Shown here piece by piece: positions 33,960 through 43,612 of a stretch of 64,000 nucleotides of DNA. The DNA is taken from positions 310,001 to 374,000 of the forward strand of contig NZ_JAFLNH010000004.1 in assembly GCF_018361265.1 (NCBI RefSeq), read 5' to 3'. This stretch comes from Mycobacterium sp. SM1 (lineage in GTDB: Bacteria; Actinomycetota; Actinomycetes; Mycobacteriales; Mycobacteriaceae). Within the stretch, counting starts at the first letter, position 1; each line of letters begins with the position of its first letter. The position numbers and the translations under genes were made by a program. Below the pieces are notes generated by a model. That model worked only from the letters and a program-made list of their open reading frames with translations, was not told where the DNA came from and searched no databases.

Positions 33960-34057
33960 GTTCTCATTGTCCTCAATGCTGCCCTTGGGGCGCACGCCCG
34001 CCGGCAATCACGCTCCGGACGCCGGCAGCGGGCCGTGGCCGACTACTGTTTGACCCT

Positions 34058-35089
34058 GTGGCGAGTCTGGACCCCGGCACGCTTGCGATGCCGCGCTACC
34101 ACGGTGATCAGGCCGCGGCGCCGGGAATGCTGGATTTCGCCGTCAACGTCCGCCACCGGCAACCGCCGGCATGGCTGCTACGTCGGCTTGCCTCCCGGCT
34201 GCCGGAGCTTGGGCGCTATCCGGGCGCCGAGGACGAGCGTGCCGCGAAGGACGCGGTCGCGGCCCGTCACCGCCGCGCCCGCGAGGAGGTGGCGCTACTG
34301 GCCGGGGCGGCCGAAGGGTTCGCGCTGCTGCCGAATCTTCGTCCCCGACGGGCCGCGGTGATTGCGCCGTCGTTCAGCGAGCCCGACGCGGTCCTGGCGG
34401 CGGCCGGGGTGCCGGTGCACCACGTCGTGCTGGCGCCGCCCTTCGGCCTGGCCGGCGCGCGGGTACCCGAGAATGCCGACCTCGTTGTCGTGGGCAATCC
34501 GACCAACCCGACGGCGGTGCTGCACACCCGCGAGCAGATCCTTGCGCTGCGCCGCCCCGGCCGTATCGTGGTGGTCGATGAGGCGTTCGCCGACTCGGTT
34601 CCGGGTGAACCCGAGTCGCTGGCCGGTGACTCGCTTCCCGATGTGCTGGTGCTGCGCAGCCTGACCAAGACGTGGGCGCTGGCGGGGCTGCGGGTGGGCT
34701 ACGCCCTGGGCGCACCGGAGGTGCTGGCGCGGTTGACTTCCCGGCGCGCGCATTGGCCGGTGGGCATCCTGCAGCTGACGGCCATCGCGGCCTGTTGCGC
34801 TCGCGCAGCCGTGGCCCAGGCCGCGGCCGGCGCGGCAAGGCTGGCGGGCATGCGCGCGCAGATGGCCGCCGGACTGCAAGCGGCGGGCGTCGAGGTGGTC
34901 GAGGGGCGGGCGCCGTTCATATTGTTCAGTTCGCCGGATGCGGAGTTGCTGCGCAAGCACTTATACGGCAAGGGGATCGCGGTGCGCCGATGTGACACGT
35001 TCGTCGGCCTGGACGGGCGGTATCTGCGGGCGGCGGTGCGCCCGGAGTGGCCGATGCTGGTAGCCGCGATCGGCGAGATGCTGCGATGA
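34058..35089 (+). CDS. cobC: Aminotransferase class I/II, CobC (threonine-phosphate decarboxylase-like)
   Basis: PLP enzyme that makes aminopropanol phosphate for the cobalamin nucleotide loop. PLP Lys in LRSLTKTWALAGLRVGYALG; the aspartate that binds the pyridine nitrogen is in IVVVDEAFADS; the substrate Asn is in VVVGNPTNPTAVL. The N-terminal region LDFAVNVRHRQPPAWL is typical. GTG start at 34058. Overlaps the following NIF3-like gene by four bases. Homologue of Rv2231c. Confidence 0.9.
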   Translation: MASLDPGTLAMPRYHGDQAAAPGMLDFAVNVRHRQPPAWLLRRLASRLPELGRYPGAEDERAAKDAVAARHRRAREEVALLAGAAEGFALLPNLRPRRAAVIAPSFSEPDAVLAAAGVPVHHVVLAPPFGLAGARVPENADLVVVGNPTNPTAVLHTREQILALRRPGRIVVVDEAFADSVPGEPESLAGDSLPDVLVLRSLTKTWALAGLRVGYALGAPEVLARLTSRRAHWPVGILQLTAIAACCARAAVAQAAAGAARLAGMRAQMAAGLQAAGVEVVEGRAPFILFSSPDAELLRKHLYGKGIAVRRCDTFVGLDGRYLRAAVRPEWPMLVAAIGEMLR

Positions 35090-36225
35090 GTGCGCGCCTA
35101 GCCGAGGTGATCGACGTCTTGGACGCGGCTTACCCGCCGCAGCTGGCCCAGCCGTGGGATTCGGTCGGCCTGGTGTGCGGCGATCCGGGGGATGTGCTGG
35201 AGTCGGTGACCGTCGCGGTCGACGCCACGGCCGCGGTCATCGACGAAGTTCCCGACGGCGGGCTGCTGGTGGCCCATCATCCGCTGCTGTTGCGAGGCGT
35301 GGACACCGTGGCGGCCCACACGCCGAAAGGCGCGCTGGTGCACCGGCTAATCCGTTCGGGCCGTTCACTGTTCACCGCGCACACCAATGCCGATTCGGCA
35401 TCCCCAGGGGTGTCCGACGCACTGGCGGCGGCGCTTGGACTAACCGTCGAGGCGGTGCTCGACCCGCTGCCGGCGAGGGCCGATCACGACAAGTGGGTCA
35501 TCTATGTGCCGCCGCAGAACGCGGAAGAGGTGCGGACGGCCGTCTTTGCGGCCGGCGCCGGCCACATCGGCGAGTATTCCCACTGCAGCTGGAGCGTCAC
35601 CGGCATCGGGCAGTTTCTGCCGCATGATGGGGCGTCGCCGGCCATCGGCAGCATCGGCGCCCTCGAGCGGCTGCCCGAGGACCGCATCGAGGTCGTCGCG
35701 CCTCGGGGTTTGAGGCCGCAGGTGTTGGCGGCGATGCGGGCAGCCCATCCCTACGAGGAGCCGGCATTCGACATCTTCGCGCTGGAGCCACCGCCCACCG
35801 GCGTCGGGCTCGGCCGGGTCGGCTCATTGCCGCGGCCCGAGCCGCTGCGCAGCTTCGTCTCCCGGGTGAAAGCGGCGTTACCGCCGACGTCATGGAGCCT
35901 GCGCGCGGCCGGCGATCCCGAGCTGCCGGTGACGCGGGTCGCGGTCTGCGGCGGCGCGGGCGACTCGTTGCTGGCCACGGTCGCGGCCGCCGGAGTGCAG
36001 GCGTACGTCACCGCCGACCTCCGCCACCACCCCGCCGACGAGCATTGCCGGGCCACGGATGTCGCCCTGATCGACGTCGCACACTGGGCCAGTGAATACC
36101 CGTGGTGCGGGCAGGCCGCCGATGTGCTGCGGACGGCGTTCGGCGCCGCCCTGCACGTGCGAGTGTCTGCCGTCCGCACCGACCCCTGGAACCTCGAAAC
36201 TGACACCTGGAGAGATAATTCATGA
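35086..36225 (+). CDS. NIF3-like dinuclear metal-binding protein (GTP cyclohydrolase I type 2 family)
   Basis: Full-length NIF3 family: N-terminal QLAQPWDSVGLVCGDP, metal-ligand motif LLVAHHPLLLRGVD, ALVHRLIRSGRSLFTAHTNAD, and the C-terminal half YVTADLRHHPADEHCRATDV with the second ligand cluster. A PII-like insert (YVPPQNAEEVRTAVFAAGAG) sits in the middle. ATG coupled to the cobC stop. Function of the family is unsettled. Homologue of Rv2230c. Confidence 0.88.
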   Translation: MSARLAEVIDVLDAAYPPQLAQPWDSVGLVCGDPGDVLESVTVAVDATAAVIDEVPDGGLLVAHHPLLLRGVDTVAAHTPKGALVHRLIRSGRSLFTAHTNADSASPGVSDALAAALGLTVEAVLDPLPARADHDKWVIYVPPQNAEEVRTAVFAAGAGHIGEYSHCSWSVTGIGQFLPHDGASPAIGSIGALERLPEDRIEVVAPRGLRPQVLAAMRAAHPYEEPAFDIFALEPPPTGVGLGRVGSLPRPEPLRSFVSRVKAALPPTSWSLRAAGDPELPVTRVAVCGGAGDSLLATVAAAGVQAYVTADLRHHPADEHCRATDVALIDVAHWASEYPWCGQAADVLRTAFGAALHVRVSAVRTDPWNLETDTWRDNS

Positions 36226-36953
36226 AAGCTGCAGTGGCACAGCAACGTTCGCTGCTAGAGTTGGCTGAGCTGGACGCCGAGCTGTCCCGGATCGCGCACC
36301 GGGCCAGCCACCTTCCGCAGCAGCAGGACTACGAGCAAGCGCAGGCTGAGCACACCGCCGCCAACGAACGGTTGGCTTCCCTACGCATGACGTTGGCCGA
36401 CATGGATGCCCAAGTGTCCCGCTTGGAGTCCGAGATCGACGCGGTACGCCGGCGCGAAGATCGCGATCGCGCACTGCTGCATTCGGGGGCAACGGACGCC
36501 AAGCAGCTGTCGGATCTGCAGCACGAACTGGAGACCTTGCAGCGCCGCCAGACCAGCCTGGAAGATTCGCTCCTGGAGGTGATGGAGCGCCGCGAAGAGC
36601 TGCAAGAACGGCAGAACGCCGAGTTGGCGGCGATCGACCGGCTGCAAGCCCGGCTGGCGCATGCCCAGCAGGCGCGCGACGGCGCACTCGCCGAGATCTA
36701 CCAGGCCCGTCAACAACTCGCCTCGCGGCGCGACGAGCTGACTGGTGCGCTAGACCCCGAGCTGGTCGCCCTCTACGAGCGGCAGCGAGCGGGCGGCGGT
36801 CCGGGCGCCGGCCCGCTGCAAGGGCACCGGTGCGGCGCCTGCCGCATCGAGATCGGCCGTGGCGATCTAGCGCGGATCGCGGCGGCGGCCGAGGACGAGG
36901 TGCTGCGCTGCCCGGAGTGCGGCGCGATCCTGTTGCGGGTTAAGGACGTCTAG
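36222..36953 (+). CDS. Coiled-coil protein with C-terminal C4 zinc ribbon
   Basis: About 180 residues of continuous coiled coil (ELDAELSRIAHRASHLPQQQ through LEDSLLEVMERREELQERQN), then a zinc ribbon with Cys pairs in HRCGACRIEIG and VLRCPECGAILL. It overlaps the NIF3 gene (ATGA) and is followed three bases later by the RNase H gene, so all are one operon. Homologue of Rv2229c; proposed nucleic-acid-binding role is inference. Confidence 0.88.
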   Translation: MKAAVAQQRSLLELAELDAELSRIAHRASHLPQQQDYEQAQAEHTAANERLASLRMTLADMDAQVSRLESEIDAVRRREDRDRALLHSGATDAKQLSDLQHELETLQRRQTSLEDSLLEVMERREELQERQNAELAAIDRLQARLAHAQQARDGALAEIYQARQQLASRRDELTGALDPELVALYERQRAGGGPGAGPLQGHRCGACRIEIGRGDLARIAAAAEDEVLRCPECGAILLRVKDV

Positions 36954-36956
36954 CCG

Positions 36957-38072
36957 GTGAAAGTGATCGTCGAGGCCGATGGCGGGTCGCGGGGTAATCC
37001 CGGCCCGGCCGGCTACGGGTCGGTGGTGTGGAGCGCCGATCACGCCACCGTGCTTGCGGAGAGCAAGCAGGCGATCGGCCGGGCCACCAACAATGTCGCC
37101 GAATACCGCGGGCTGATTGCAGGGTTGGAAGAGGCCGCGAAACTCGGCGCCACGCAGGTCGTGGTGTCGATGGACTCCAAGCTGGTGGTCGAGCAGATGT
37201 CGGGTCGCTGGCGGGTCAAGCAACCGCATTTGGCCGAGCTGTACGCCCAAGCCCGTGCGCTGGCATCGAGGTTTGATCAGATCAGCTATTCATGGGTTCC
37301 GCGGGAACGGAATTCGCACGCCGATCGGTTGGCCAACGAGGCGATGGACGCCGCGGCCCGCGCGATCGGCATGGCCGGGGAATCCACGAAGCCCATTGCC
37401 GAGCGGTCCAAAGCTGCTGTGGCCCAGCCGGTGTTAGCTCCGGGGTGGACCGGTGCGCGCGGGGCGCCGACCCGCCTTGTGCTGTTGCGCCATGGACAGA
37501 CCGAGCTGTCGGCGGAACGTCGCTACTCGGGGCGTGGCAACCCGGCGCTGACCGAATTGGGGTGGCGCCAGGCTGACGCCGCGGCACGGTATTTGGCGCA
37601 GCGCGGCGGGATCGCCGCGGTCTTGACCTCCCCGCTGCAGCGGTGTTTTGACACCGCGGTGGTGGCCGCCAAAGCGCTGGGCCTAGACGTGACCGTGGAT
37701 GACGACCTCGTTGAAACCGACTTCGGCACCTGGGAAGGGCTGACGTTCGCCGAAGCCGCACAGCGCGACCCACAACTGCATCAGCGCTGGCTGCGCGACA
37801 CCAGCGCCCGGCCGCCGGGAGGGGAGAGCTTTGACGAAGTGCACCAGCGGGTGCGCCGGGCGTGTGACCGCATCATCGCCGGACACGGTGGCACGACGGT
37901 GCTCGTGGTGTCGCACGTGACGCCGATCAAGATGCTGCTGCGACTCGCGCTGGATGCCGGTCCGGGAATCCTGTACCGCTTGCACCTGGATCTGGCCTCG
38001 TTGAGCATCGCCGAGTTTTATCCCGACGGCGCCTCCTCGGTGCGGCTGATGAACCAGACCAGCTATCTGTGA
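36957..38072 (+). CDS. Bifunctional RNase HI / histidine phosphatase (CobC-like)
   Basis: Residues 1-140 form an RNase HI domain: Asp in VIVEADGGSRGNPGPAGYGS, Glu in NNVAEYRGLIAG, Asp in VVVSMDSKLVVEQM and a final Asp in ERNSHADRLANEAM. Residues 165-371 form a phosphoglycerate-mutase-like phosphatase with LVLLRHGQTELSAERRYSGR and VLVVSHVTPIKMLLR. In M. tuberculosis the fused protein Rv2228c cleaves RNA-DNA hybrids and has acid or alpha-ribazole phosphatase activity, linking it to the cobalamin genes nearby. Intact; its last codons start the 154-bp repeat. Confidence 0.92.
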   Translation: MKVIVEADGGSRGNPGPAGYGSVVWSADHATVLAESKQAIGRATNNVAEYRGLIAGLEEAAKLGATQVVVSMDSKLVVEQMSGRWRVKQPHLAELYAQARALASRFDQISYSWVPRERNSHADRLANEAMDAAARAIGMAGESTKPIAERSKAAVAQPVLAPGWTGARGAPTRLVLLRHGQTELSAERRYSGRGNPALTELGWRQADAAARYLAQRGGIAAVLTSPLQRCFDTAVVAAKALGLDVTVDDDLVETDFGTWEGLTFAEAAQRDPQLHQRWLRDTSARPPGGESFDEVHQRVRRACDRIIAGHGGTTVLVVSHVTPIKMLLRLALDAGPGILYRLHLDLASLSIAEFYPDGASSVRLMNQTSYL

Positions 38073-38202
38073 CGCGTGCCGCCATGGCCACGCACGTCAG
38101 CCGATCGCTGATACCTCGCGCAGGGTGACGGGGTCTCCGGTGCGGATGGTGCCTCGCGTGAGCACCTCGAAGTACGCTTCGGCGCAAGGCGACATCGCCG
38201 AA
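38049..38202. repeat. 154-bp direct repeat, left copy
   Basis: Matches 50651-50804 with three mismatches by eye (38109 region and two near 38187-38196). It contains the last 24 bases of the RNase H gene, the short intergenic spacer and the last about 35 codons of the convergent MOSC gene. Downstream the sequence changes abruptly to the FAD oxidase gene. Confidence 0.9.
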
Positions 38203-38206
38203 GGAA

Positions 38207-39661
38207 TCAAAAGCTTAGGCCCGAGAACATGGTCCGTTGTGGGTCATATTTCTGCCGCACGGCGATCAGCCGTGACAGGTTCGCGCTGAAGTAGCGCGAC
38301 GCCGGTTGGCTCGCCTCGAGATAGTTCACATAACCACCGACCGAATACGGTTGCACCGCTTGGTGTGCGGTGTTGAGCCAGCCGGTGGCTGCCGCGGGCG
38401 AGCCGGATGTCTCGACGTACCATTGAATGAGCGACGACTGCCGCCGCCACGGAAAAGCTGTGGCCTCCGGTGCCACGCTGGCGAGGGCGCCGTCGAGCGC
38501 GTGCATGATCACCAACGCACGGCCCGCCCCACTGGGAAAGGCGTCGAATGCCGACGCGATCCCCTGAGCGGCAGCCGGTGTCATCGTTGGCAGAACGTCA
38601 GATCCACCGACGTATCCCAGAGGCGACGGGTTGAGGTTGCCGACGGCCAGATACCTCACCAGGTCCAAGTAGTTGAAGGTATAGCTCTCGGTTCCGGTCG
38701 GTTGCATTCCAACGGCTGAAGTGATGGCCCTCGTCACGCTGCCACCCGACCCCGCCGGGCAGGTCGCAAGAATACGACAGTGTTGGCCCACCGCGTCGGC
38801 GGTCGCGTCGGCCAAGGCCCAGCTGTTTCGGTCAGCGTTACGCAGCCAAGTCTGCCAACCGAGGAGAACCTGCGCGAACGACTGCGGCGGGAAATTCAGG
38901 TTTACCACATCGACCTCGCCGGTGGGAAACGTGGCGAAGGTGAGCGAGGTCGTCACGCCGAAGTTGCCGCCCCCGCCGCCGCGCAACGCCCAAAACAGGT
39001 CGGGGTGGTCCTCGGCAGACGCGGTGACCGCAGCACCACCGGGCAGCACCACCGACGCCGACCGCAATGCATCACACATCAGGCCCGCGTGCCGGGAATG
39101 GGCGCCCAGCCCGCCGCCCAGGGCGTGCCCCGCGGTACCGACCGACGGGCAAGTACCCGTTGGGATTCCACGGCCGGCCGCGGCTAGTGCCTGATGCAGC
39201 GCATACAGACTCGTCGCGGGCGTCACCGTGACGTGCCCGGTGGTGGCGTCGTAGTTGGCTCCGCCGGGCAGCTGACGAAGGTCGAGGACCATGGTGCCGT
39301 TCGCCGTGGACGCTCCCACATAGGAGTGCCCACCGCTGCGGGGAGCGACCTTGAGGTTATGGGCAGCAGCGAATGCCATCGCCTTCTGCACATCCGCCGC
39401 CGATGTCACGGTGACGACCGCCGCCGGCGTCGAGCCATTGTAGTTAGTATTGAAAACCTGTTTGGCCGTAACAAATTGGCTACCACTATCCGGTAATACC
39501 ACCTGCCCGCCGATGGCACGGGCAAGACCGCTCCAGCCCGAGGTATTCGGGGCGGCGGTGGCACGCGACCCGGAAACGACCCATGCAGCCGACGCTCCGG
39601 CGGCAGCCGCCAGAAACGCTCGCCGCGAGATCTCACGCTTGGGCTCTGGCGGTACCGTCAT
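38207..39661 (-). CDS. Tat-exported FAD-linked oxidase (BBE-type), 484 aa
   Basis: Starts MTVPPEPKREISRRAFLAAA, a twin-arginine signal with RR and an Ala-rich hydrophobic core, cleaved after TAAP or nearby. A PCMH FAD-binding domain follows: VAPRSGGHSYVG with the His that can be flavinylated, and GTAGHALGGGLGAHSRHAGL followed by MCD, whose Cys could be the second covalent link. It ends in a BBE motif (YVNYLEASQPASRYF through RQKYDPQRTMFSG). Likely a secreted carbohydrate or small-molecule oxidase. It is the first gene of the second accessory block, starting five bases after the repeat. A longer frame to 39862 lacks support. Confidence 0.85.
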   Translation of the reverse strand: MTVPPEPKREISRRAFLAAAAGASAAWVVSGSRATAAPNTSGWSGLARAIGGQVVLPDSGSQFVTAKQVFNTNYNGSTPAAVVTVTSAADVQKAMAFAAAHNLKVAPRSGGHSYVGASTANGTMVLDLRQLPGGANYDATTGHVTVTPATSLYALHQALAAAGRGIPTGTCPSVGTAGHALGGGLGAHSRHAGLMCDALRSASVVLPGGAAVTASAEDHPDLFWALRGGGGGNFGVTTSLTFATFPTGEVDVVNLNFPPQSFAQVLLGWQTWLRNADRNSWALADATADAVGQHCRILATCPAGSGGSVTRAITSAVGMQPTGTESYTFNYLDLVRYLAVGNLNPSPLGYVGGSDVLPTMTPAAAQGIASAFDAFPSGAGRALVIMHALDGALASVAPEATAFPWRRQSSLIQWYVETSGSPAAATGWLNTAHQAVQPYSVGGYVNYLEASQPASRYFSANLSRLIAVRQKYDPQRTMFSGLSF

Positions 39662-39842
39662 GTCCGCATTGTGGGCTATGCGACGCCAAAAACCTCCCCG
39701 GCGTATGACGTGTCGCAAAAGTAGCAAAAGTAATAGCGTCGTATGCCCGAGGAGTTGCCTAACCTCACCGATGGTGGGGTTGGCAGGCCACACGATATCG
39801 TTCCCCTCGATCCGTGTGTCCCGCACCCGCCTGTCCTGGGGT

Positions 39843-41118
39843 TGACCCCTGATGGTGGACACCTGACTGGTGGGACTGCTGGTCTCGCGGGAAGGATGTC
39901 CGCATGTCGGGCAAGCGTGGCAAGTACACCCCGGAGTTTCGGGAGCAGGCTGCCCGCCTGTGGTTGAGACCGGCCGGCCGGTGGCTCATGTGGCCGCCGA
40001 GATCGGTGTTGGTGAACAAGTGCTGGGGCGTTGGGTGCGCCTGCAACGCCGAGCCCTATCGGCTGGCGATGCTGGCGCAGTGTTCGATGCTGATGAACGC
40101 GCCGAGTTGGAGCGTCTGCGTAAAGAGAACGCCGAATTACGTTTGGATCGTGACTTTTTGACAAAAGCCGCGGCCTTGTTCGTCTCCGAACGGCACTGGT
40201 AGAAGCCTAGCGGGTGATCGAGGCGCAGCAGGCCACCTACCCGATCAAGCGGATGGGCGAACTGCTGGACGTGTCGCACTCGGGCTACTACATACAAATG
40301 GCGTGCATCCCGCGGGCGCGCACCGAGTCCGGCTCAGCGGCGCCGCGCAGTTGGATGCCACGCTCGCCAAGGTCCACGCGGCCTCCGACGGCGTCTATGG
40401 CGCCCCGCGTATCCTGGCCGATCTGCGCGATGAGGCTGAGCGGGTGTCGCGCAAGACGGTGGCGGCCGCACTGCGCCGGCGGGCTTTGGCCGGGATCTGT
40501 GCGCGCCGGTTCGCGCCGGCCACCACGGTGGTCGACCTGGATGCTGCGGCGCCTAAAGACCCGCTCACGCGCCGCTTCGACACCGCGATCCTCAACCGAG
40601 TGGGGACCAGCGATATCACCTACCTGGGCACCGGTGAGGGCGGGCTTTATCGATGCGCCGTCCGCGACAATTACTCACGGCGGGTGATCGGCGGGGGCAG
40701 CCACGATTGCCTGCACACCGATCTGGTGCGGGCCGCCGTGCAGGTGGCTGTGGCGATGCGCGGCGAGCTGGCCCAGCGGGTCGTGGTGCACGCCGATCGC
40801 GGCTGCCAGTGCACCTCAGCACAGCTGGCGCGGTTGGCCCGCGAGCACAACCTGGCCCGCTCGCTTGGCCGCACCGCGCTGTGCTGGGACAACGCTCAGC
40901 AGGAATCGTTTTGGGCGACACTGAACGTCGAGTTCTACGACCGCTACCTGTGGCGAACCAAGACGGCCGCCACGCTCGCCGCCGGCGATGGGATCGAGCG
41001 CGTCTACAACCGGCGCAGAGGTCATTCGGCCCTCGCTATGATTTGCCCCGTCGAGTTCGAGAACCGACTCACTCAGACGGCACAAGCCGCCTGACCCTGT
41101 GTCCACCAAACGGGTTCA
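39843..41118 (+). mobile_element. IS3-family element, copy 2, frameshifted (1276 bp)
   Basis: Inverted-repeat ends TGACCCCTGATGGTGGACAC and, on the other strand, TGAACCCGTTTGGTGGACAC. orfA (39904-40202) starts MSGKRGKYTPEFREQAARL, then loses frame near 39962 and continues VAHVAAEIGVGEQVLGRWVR and ERLRKENAELRLDRDFLTKA. orfB starts VIEAQQATYPIKRMGELLDV at 40214, shifts near 40300, then is open to 41094 with DGVYGAPRILADLRDEAERV, VVVHADRGCQCTSAQLARLA and a Glu in NAQQESFWATLNVEFYDR. Two frameshifts make it inactive. The same element left a fragment at 18182-18740. Confidence 0.85.
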
Positions 41119-41276
41119 AGCCCAGTCCAATCAGTCATCGTGGATAGGCCATTGCTTGGGTTGCAGTGCCTTCGTGTATTGGCTCCGTGTTGGACTCGAA
41201 GGCGGTAGGCTGCTCCGTCGTTCGCCGATGGGCTTCCCGCGTTCCCACGATTGGTGGTGCGCGGCACGACCTTGAG

Positions 41277-41394
41277 CAAGCATTGCCGAAATCGCGATCA
41301 CCAATCGCGCTCCGTACCTGGCATACTTGCTCAATGAGCAACTGCGAGAGGTCTTTCGAGTCAAACGCGCAGAGGGGCGGGAGCGGAACGTGTC
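41277..41394 (+). pseudogene. Short ISL3-family transposase fragment
   Basis: A plus-strand reading SIAEIAITNRAPYLAYLLNE followed by QLREVFRVKRAEGRER matches the segment of ISL3 transposases that reads YRAYLLKEGLRYVFSVKGEE in the copy at 27192-27918. Only this internal piece remains, between two IS3-type elements. Confidence 0.5.
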
Positions 41395-42145
41395 AAGGTC
41401 GGTGAGACAGTTTCTTATGCGGATTTGATGAGTGCTTCGGGGGTTGGTTGGTTGATCCAGGCGACGGTTGGCAGTTTCGGTGGGGTGGGTCGGCGATGCC
41501 GGAACCTGGCGGGGTTGGCGGGAGTTGGGCGACCGGCTTGGACGTCATCGAGGTGCCGCGATCAGCATGGAGAGCCAGTTGGCCGGGCTCGATGCTGTGG
41601 TGGGCCAAGGTGTCGTCGATGAACTGCTTGGCCAGTTCAGCGGTCTCGGTGGCCGCAACGGTCCAACCGACGACCTAGCGCGAGAAGATGTCGATGATCA
41701 CATACAGTTGATAGAAGGTGCCACGTTGTGGCCCTTGTAATTTCGTTATATCCCACGACCAAACCTGGTTGGGCGCGGTGGCGATCAGCTCGGGTTTCTT
41801 GCGCGCCGGGTGGGTGCGCTGACGGCGCCGCTCCCGATTCTCCCCAGCGATCGCCAAAAGCCGGTACATGGTGCGGATCGAGCACAAATAGATGCCGTCA
41901 TCGAGTAGGCGCGCCCACACCTGCGCCGGCGCCAGGTCGCAATACTCGGCCGAGCGCAGCACCGTCAGGATCTGCTGGCGTTCGGCCTCGGTGAGCTTGT
42001 TGGGCGGCTCGGACCGAGTCCGCGGCACCGGCCGTGATGCTGGGTTGCGGCGCCGATACAGCGTGGCCCGTGATGCGCCCAGCAATTCACAGGCCTGCTT
42101 GGTGCTGGTCGCCGCCTCCAAGTCGGGTAGATGCTCGCCGATCAC
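41393..42145 (-). pseudogene. IS3-family OrfB, truncated and decayed
   Basis: Minus-strand frame from 42145: MIGEHLPDLEAATSTKQACE, the HTH region CDLAPAQVWARLLDDGIYLC, then the integrase start NQVWSWDITKLQGPQRGTFY. A TAG at 41675 interrupts after DIFSR. Coding is detectable beyond it (WTVAATETAELAKQFIDDTL and IEPGQLALHADRGT), with a frame break, and the final third with the catalytic Glu is missing. Inactive. Confidence 0.7.
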
Positions 42146-42576
42146 GGCTTCGACTTCGGCTCGAAATCCACGCTCTCGGAGAGCATCTCCAAGAGCGCGT
42201 GCGCTTTTCCCGTGATCTCCAAGGCTAGCTTGGTCCGGTCCAGCTCGGCCTGCAGTTGCTTGGTGCGTCGCCGCAGCTTCTCCAACTCGACCTGCTCAGC
42301 GGTGCGTTTGGACTTACTCTTCGGCGTCAGCCCGTCTCGGGCACCGGCAGCACGGGCCTTGCGCCATTCGGCGATGTGCGAGCTATACAGGCCTTCGCGG
42401 CGCAGCAACGCACCACGCTCGGACGAACCGGTCGGCAGCGCGTCGTACTCATCGAGGACACGGGCCTTGTACTCGGCGGTGAACGTGCGCCGCCGTGCCC
42501 GCGCGCCCGGATCCGGTGTACTGCCCACTTGATCAGTCTCAGCGCACCCTTCCAGGGACGCGATCGTCATAGTCAC
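42142..42576 (-). CDS. IS3-family OrfA, 144 aa
   Basis: HTH_Tnp_1-type protein: RARRRTFTAEYKARVLDEYD, LPTGSSERGALLRREGLYSS as helix-turn-helix, then a coiled coil EQVELEKLRRRTKQLQAELD. Overlaps the decayed OrfB by four bases. Open by itself, but the element as a whole is defective. Confidence 0.8.
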   Translation of the reverse strand: MTMTIASLEGCAETDQVGSTPDPGARARRRTFTAEYKARVLDEYDALPTGSSERGALLRREGLYSSHIAEWRKARAAGARDGLTPKSKSKRTAEQVELEKLRRRTKQLQAELDRTKLALEITGKAHALLEMLSESVDFEPKSKP

Positions 42577-43612
42577 GGAAAACGGTGATCCTGTCTCGCC
42601 CTGTAGTGATAATCGGCTACTGCTGCTGTCTCACCAAACCCTGTCACACAGGGGAGCTACTAGCCGGGTGGCTGTCGTTGGCGTCGCACTCGCGCCGGGT
42701 CCTCCGCCCATTCTTCTTCGGGTGTCTCGCCAAGCCAGTGCGGATGAGCGGGCGGAGGGGGCACCACACGGGGACCGAAGGTGAGGTGTTGCGAATCTAC
42801 CCTCATACACGGCGGTGGATGTGCCAGTGGTCGCGGCGGTGATCTATACCCCTGCGCCGCTTAGATGAGGAGCAAATTCACTGTGAACCAAGGCAATTAG
42901 AAGACTGCGACACGTTCCGCGGCAATGGCCTGAGTCGCCAGTACGCCATCATCCGCGCTGTGCTGGACCACCCGGTGATCGCCCAGCGCTCACGCTGCTC
43001 GTGCGCTCGTCACAGGTCGCCGCCTGGCGCAGCCAACAGCAGACGAACGCCTCAACAGCCCCGGCACTCGACCCGGCCACGTCCCAAACCACGGGGCATC
43101 TCAGGACCACGCCGTGGCGGCTCCCGTCCGCTGCGCTCCCGTGCGCCGCCACCGACCCAGCCAGCCCGACCGCCGTGTTCAGCCGAATGGTGTCATCCAG
43201 CGCGACGTGTGGGGGCTTTGTGTCGAGCGGATGACCGCGACGACCGCTGGGGCGTCACGACGACGAGGGTCACCACAGGTCAGCTTGCGGAGGAAACCGG
43301 TTCTCACCTGCGGTGTGAGAACTTTCTTTGCTGCTATTTAAAGAACTACCGGCGTTTCCGCGGCCTCACCAAGCGGGGCGTCGGTAGGGTCCGCGTCCGA
43401 ACCGGTGCGGTCTGGCTCATCTTTACCGGCCGCGCGCAGCATGGTGTGCCTTCAATTGTCAGATCCGTCGACCACACCTGGTTCGGCGCGGAACCGCCGG
43501 ACGGAGTGACCTGATAGGAGCGCGACCAAGCATCCGCTAGCAGTATCGTCCCCGCCCGACGGCTTCGCCCTTCACCCCATCCAGGAAAATCCCGGTCACA
43601 GGAAGGGCCGCA
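42577..43612. other. About 1 kb of degraded DNA upstream of the IS110 element
   Basis: No complete gene seen. A short plus-strand coding-like piece near 42930-43000 reads LSRQYAIIRAVLDHPVIAQR and then loses frame. A minus-strand piece near 43470-43510 reads PNQVWSTDLT, resembling an IS3 integrase-core start. The last 200-300 bases before 43613 should include the IS110 left end, where IS110-type elements encode their bridge RNA. Individual assignments are weak. Confidence 0.35.
43300..43322 (+). terminator. Perfect 8-bp hairpin followed by T-rich bases
   Basis: GTTCTCAC-CTGCGGT-GTGAGAAC followed by TTTCTTTG. It looks like a short intrinsic terminator, or a stem of a structured RNA such as the IS110 bridge RNA expected nearby. 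No clear gene ends just before it, so the role is open. Confidence 0.35.

Noticed and set aside
33221..34057. A long N-terminal extension of cobC (frame open from 33221)
   Set aside because: It is antisense to the HAD gene, low-complexity Arg/Pro-rich, and CobC proteins start near the GTG at 34058.
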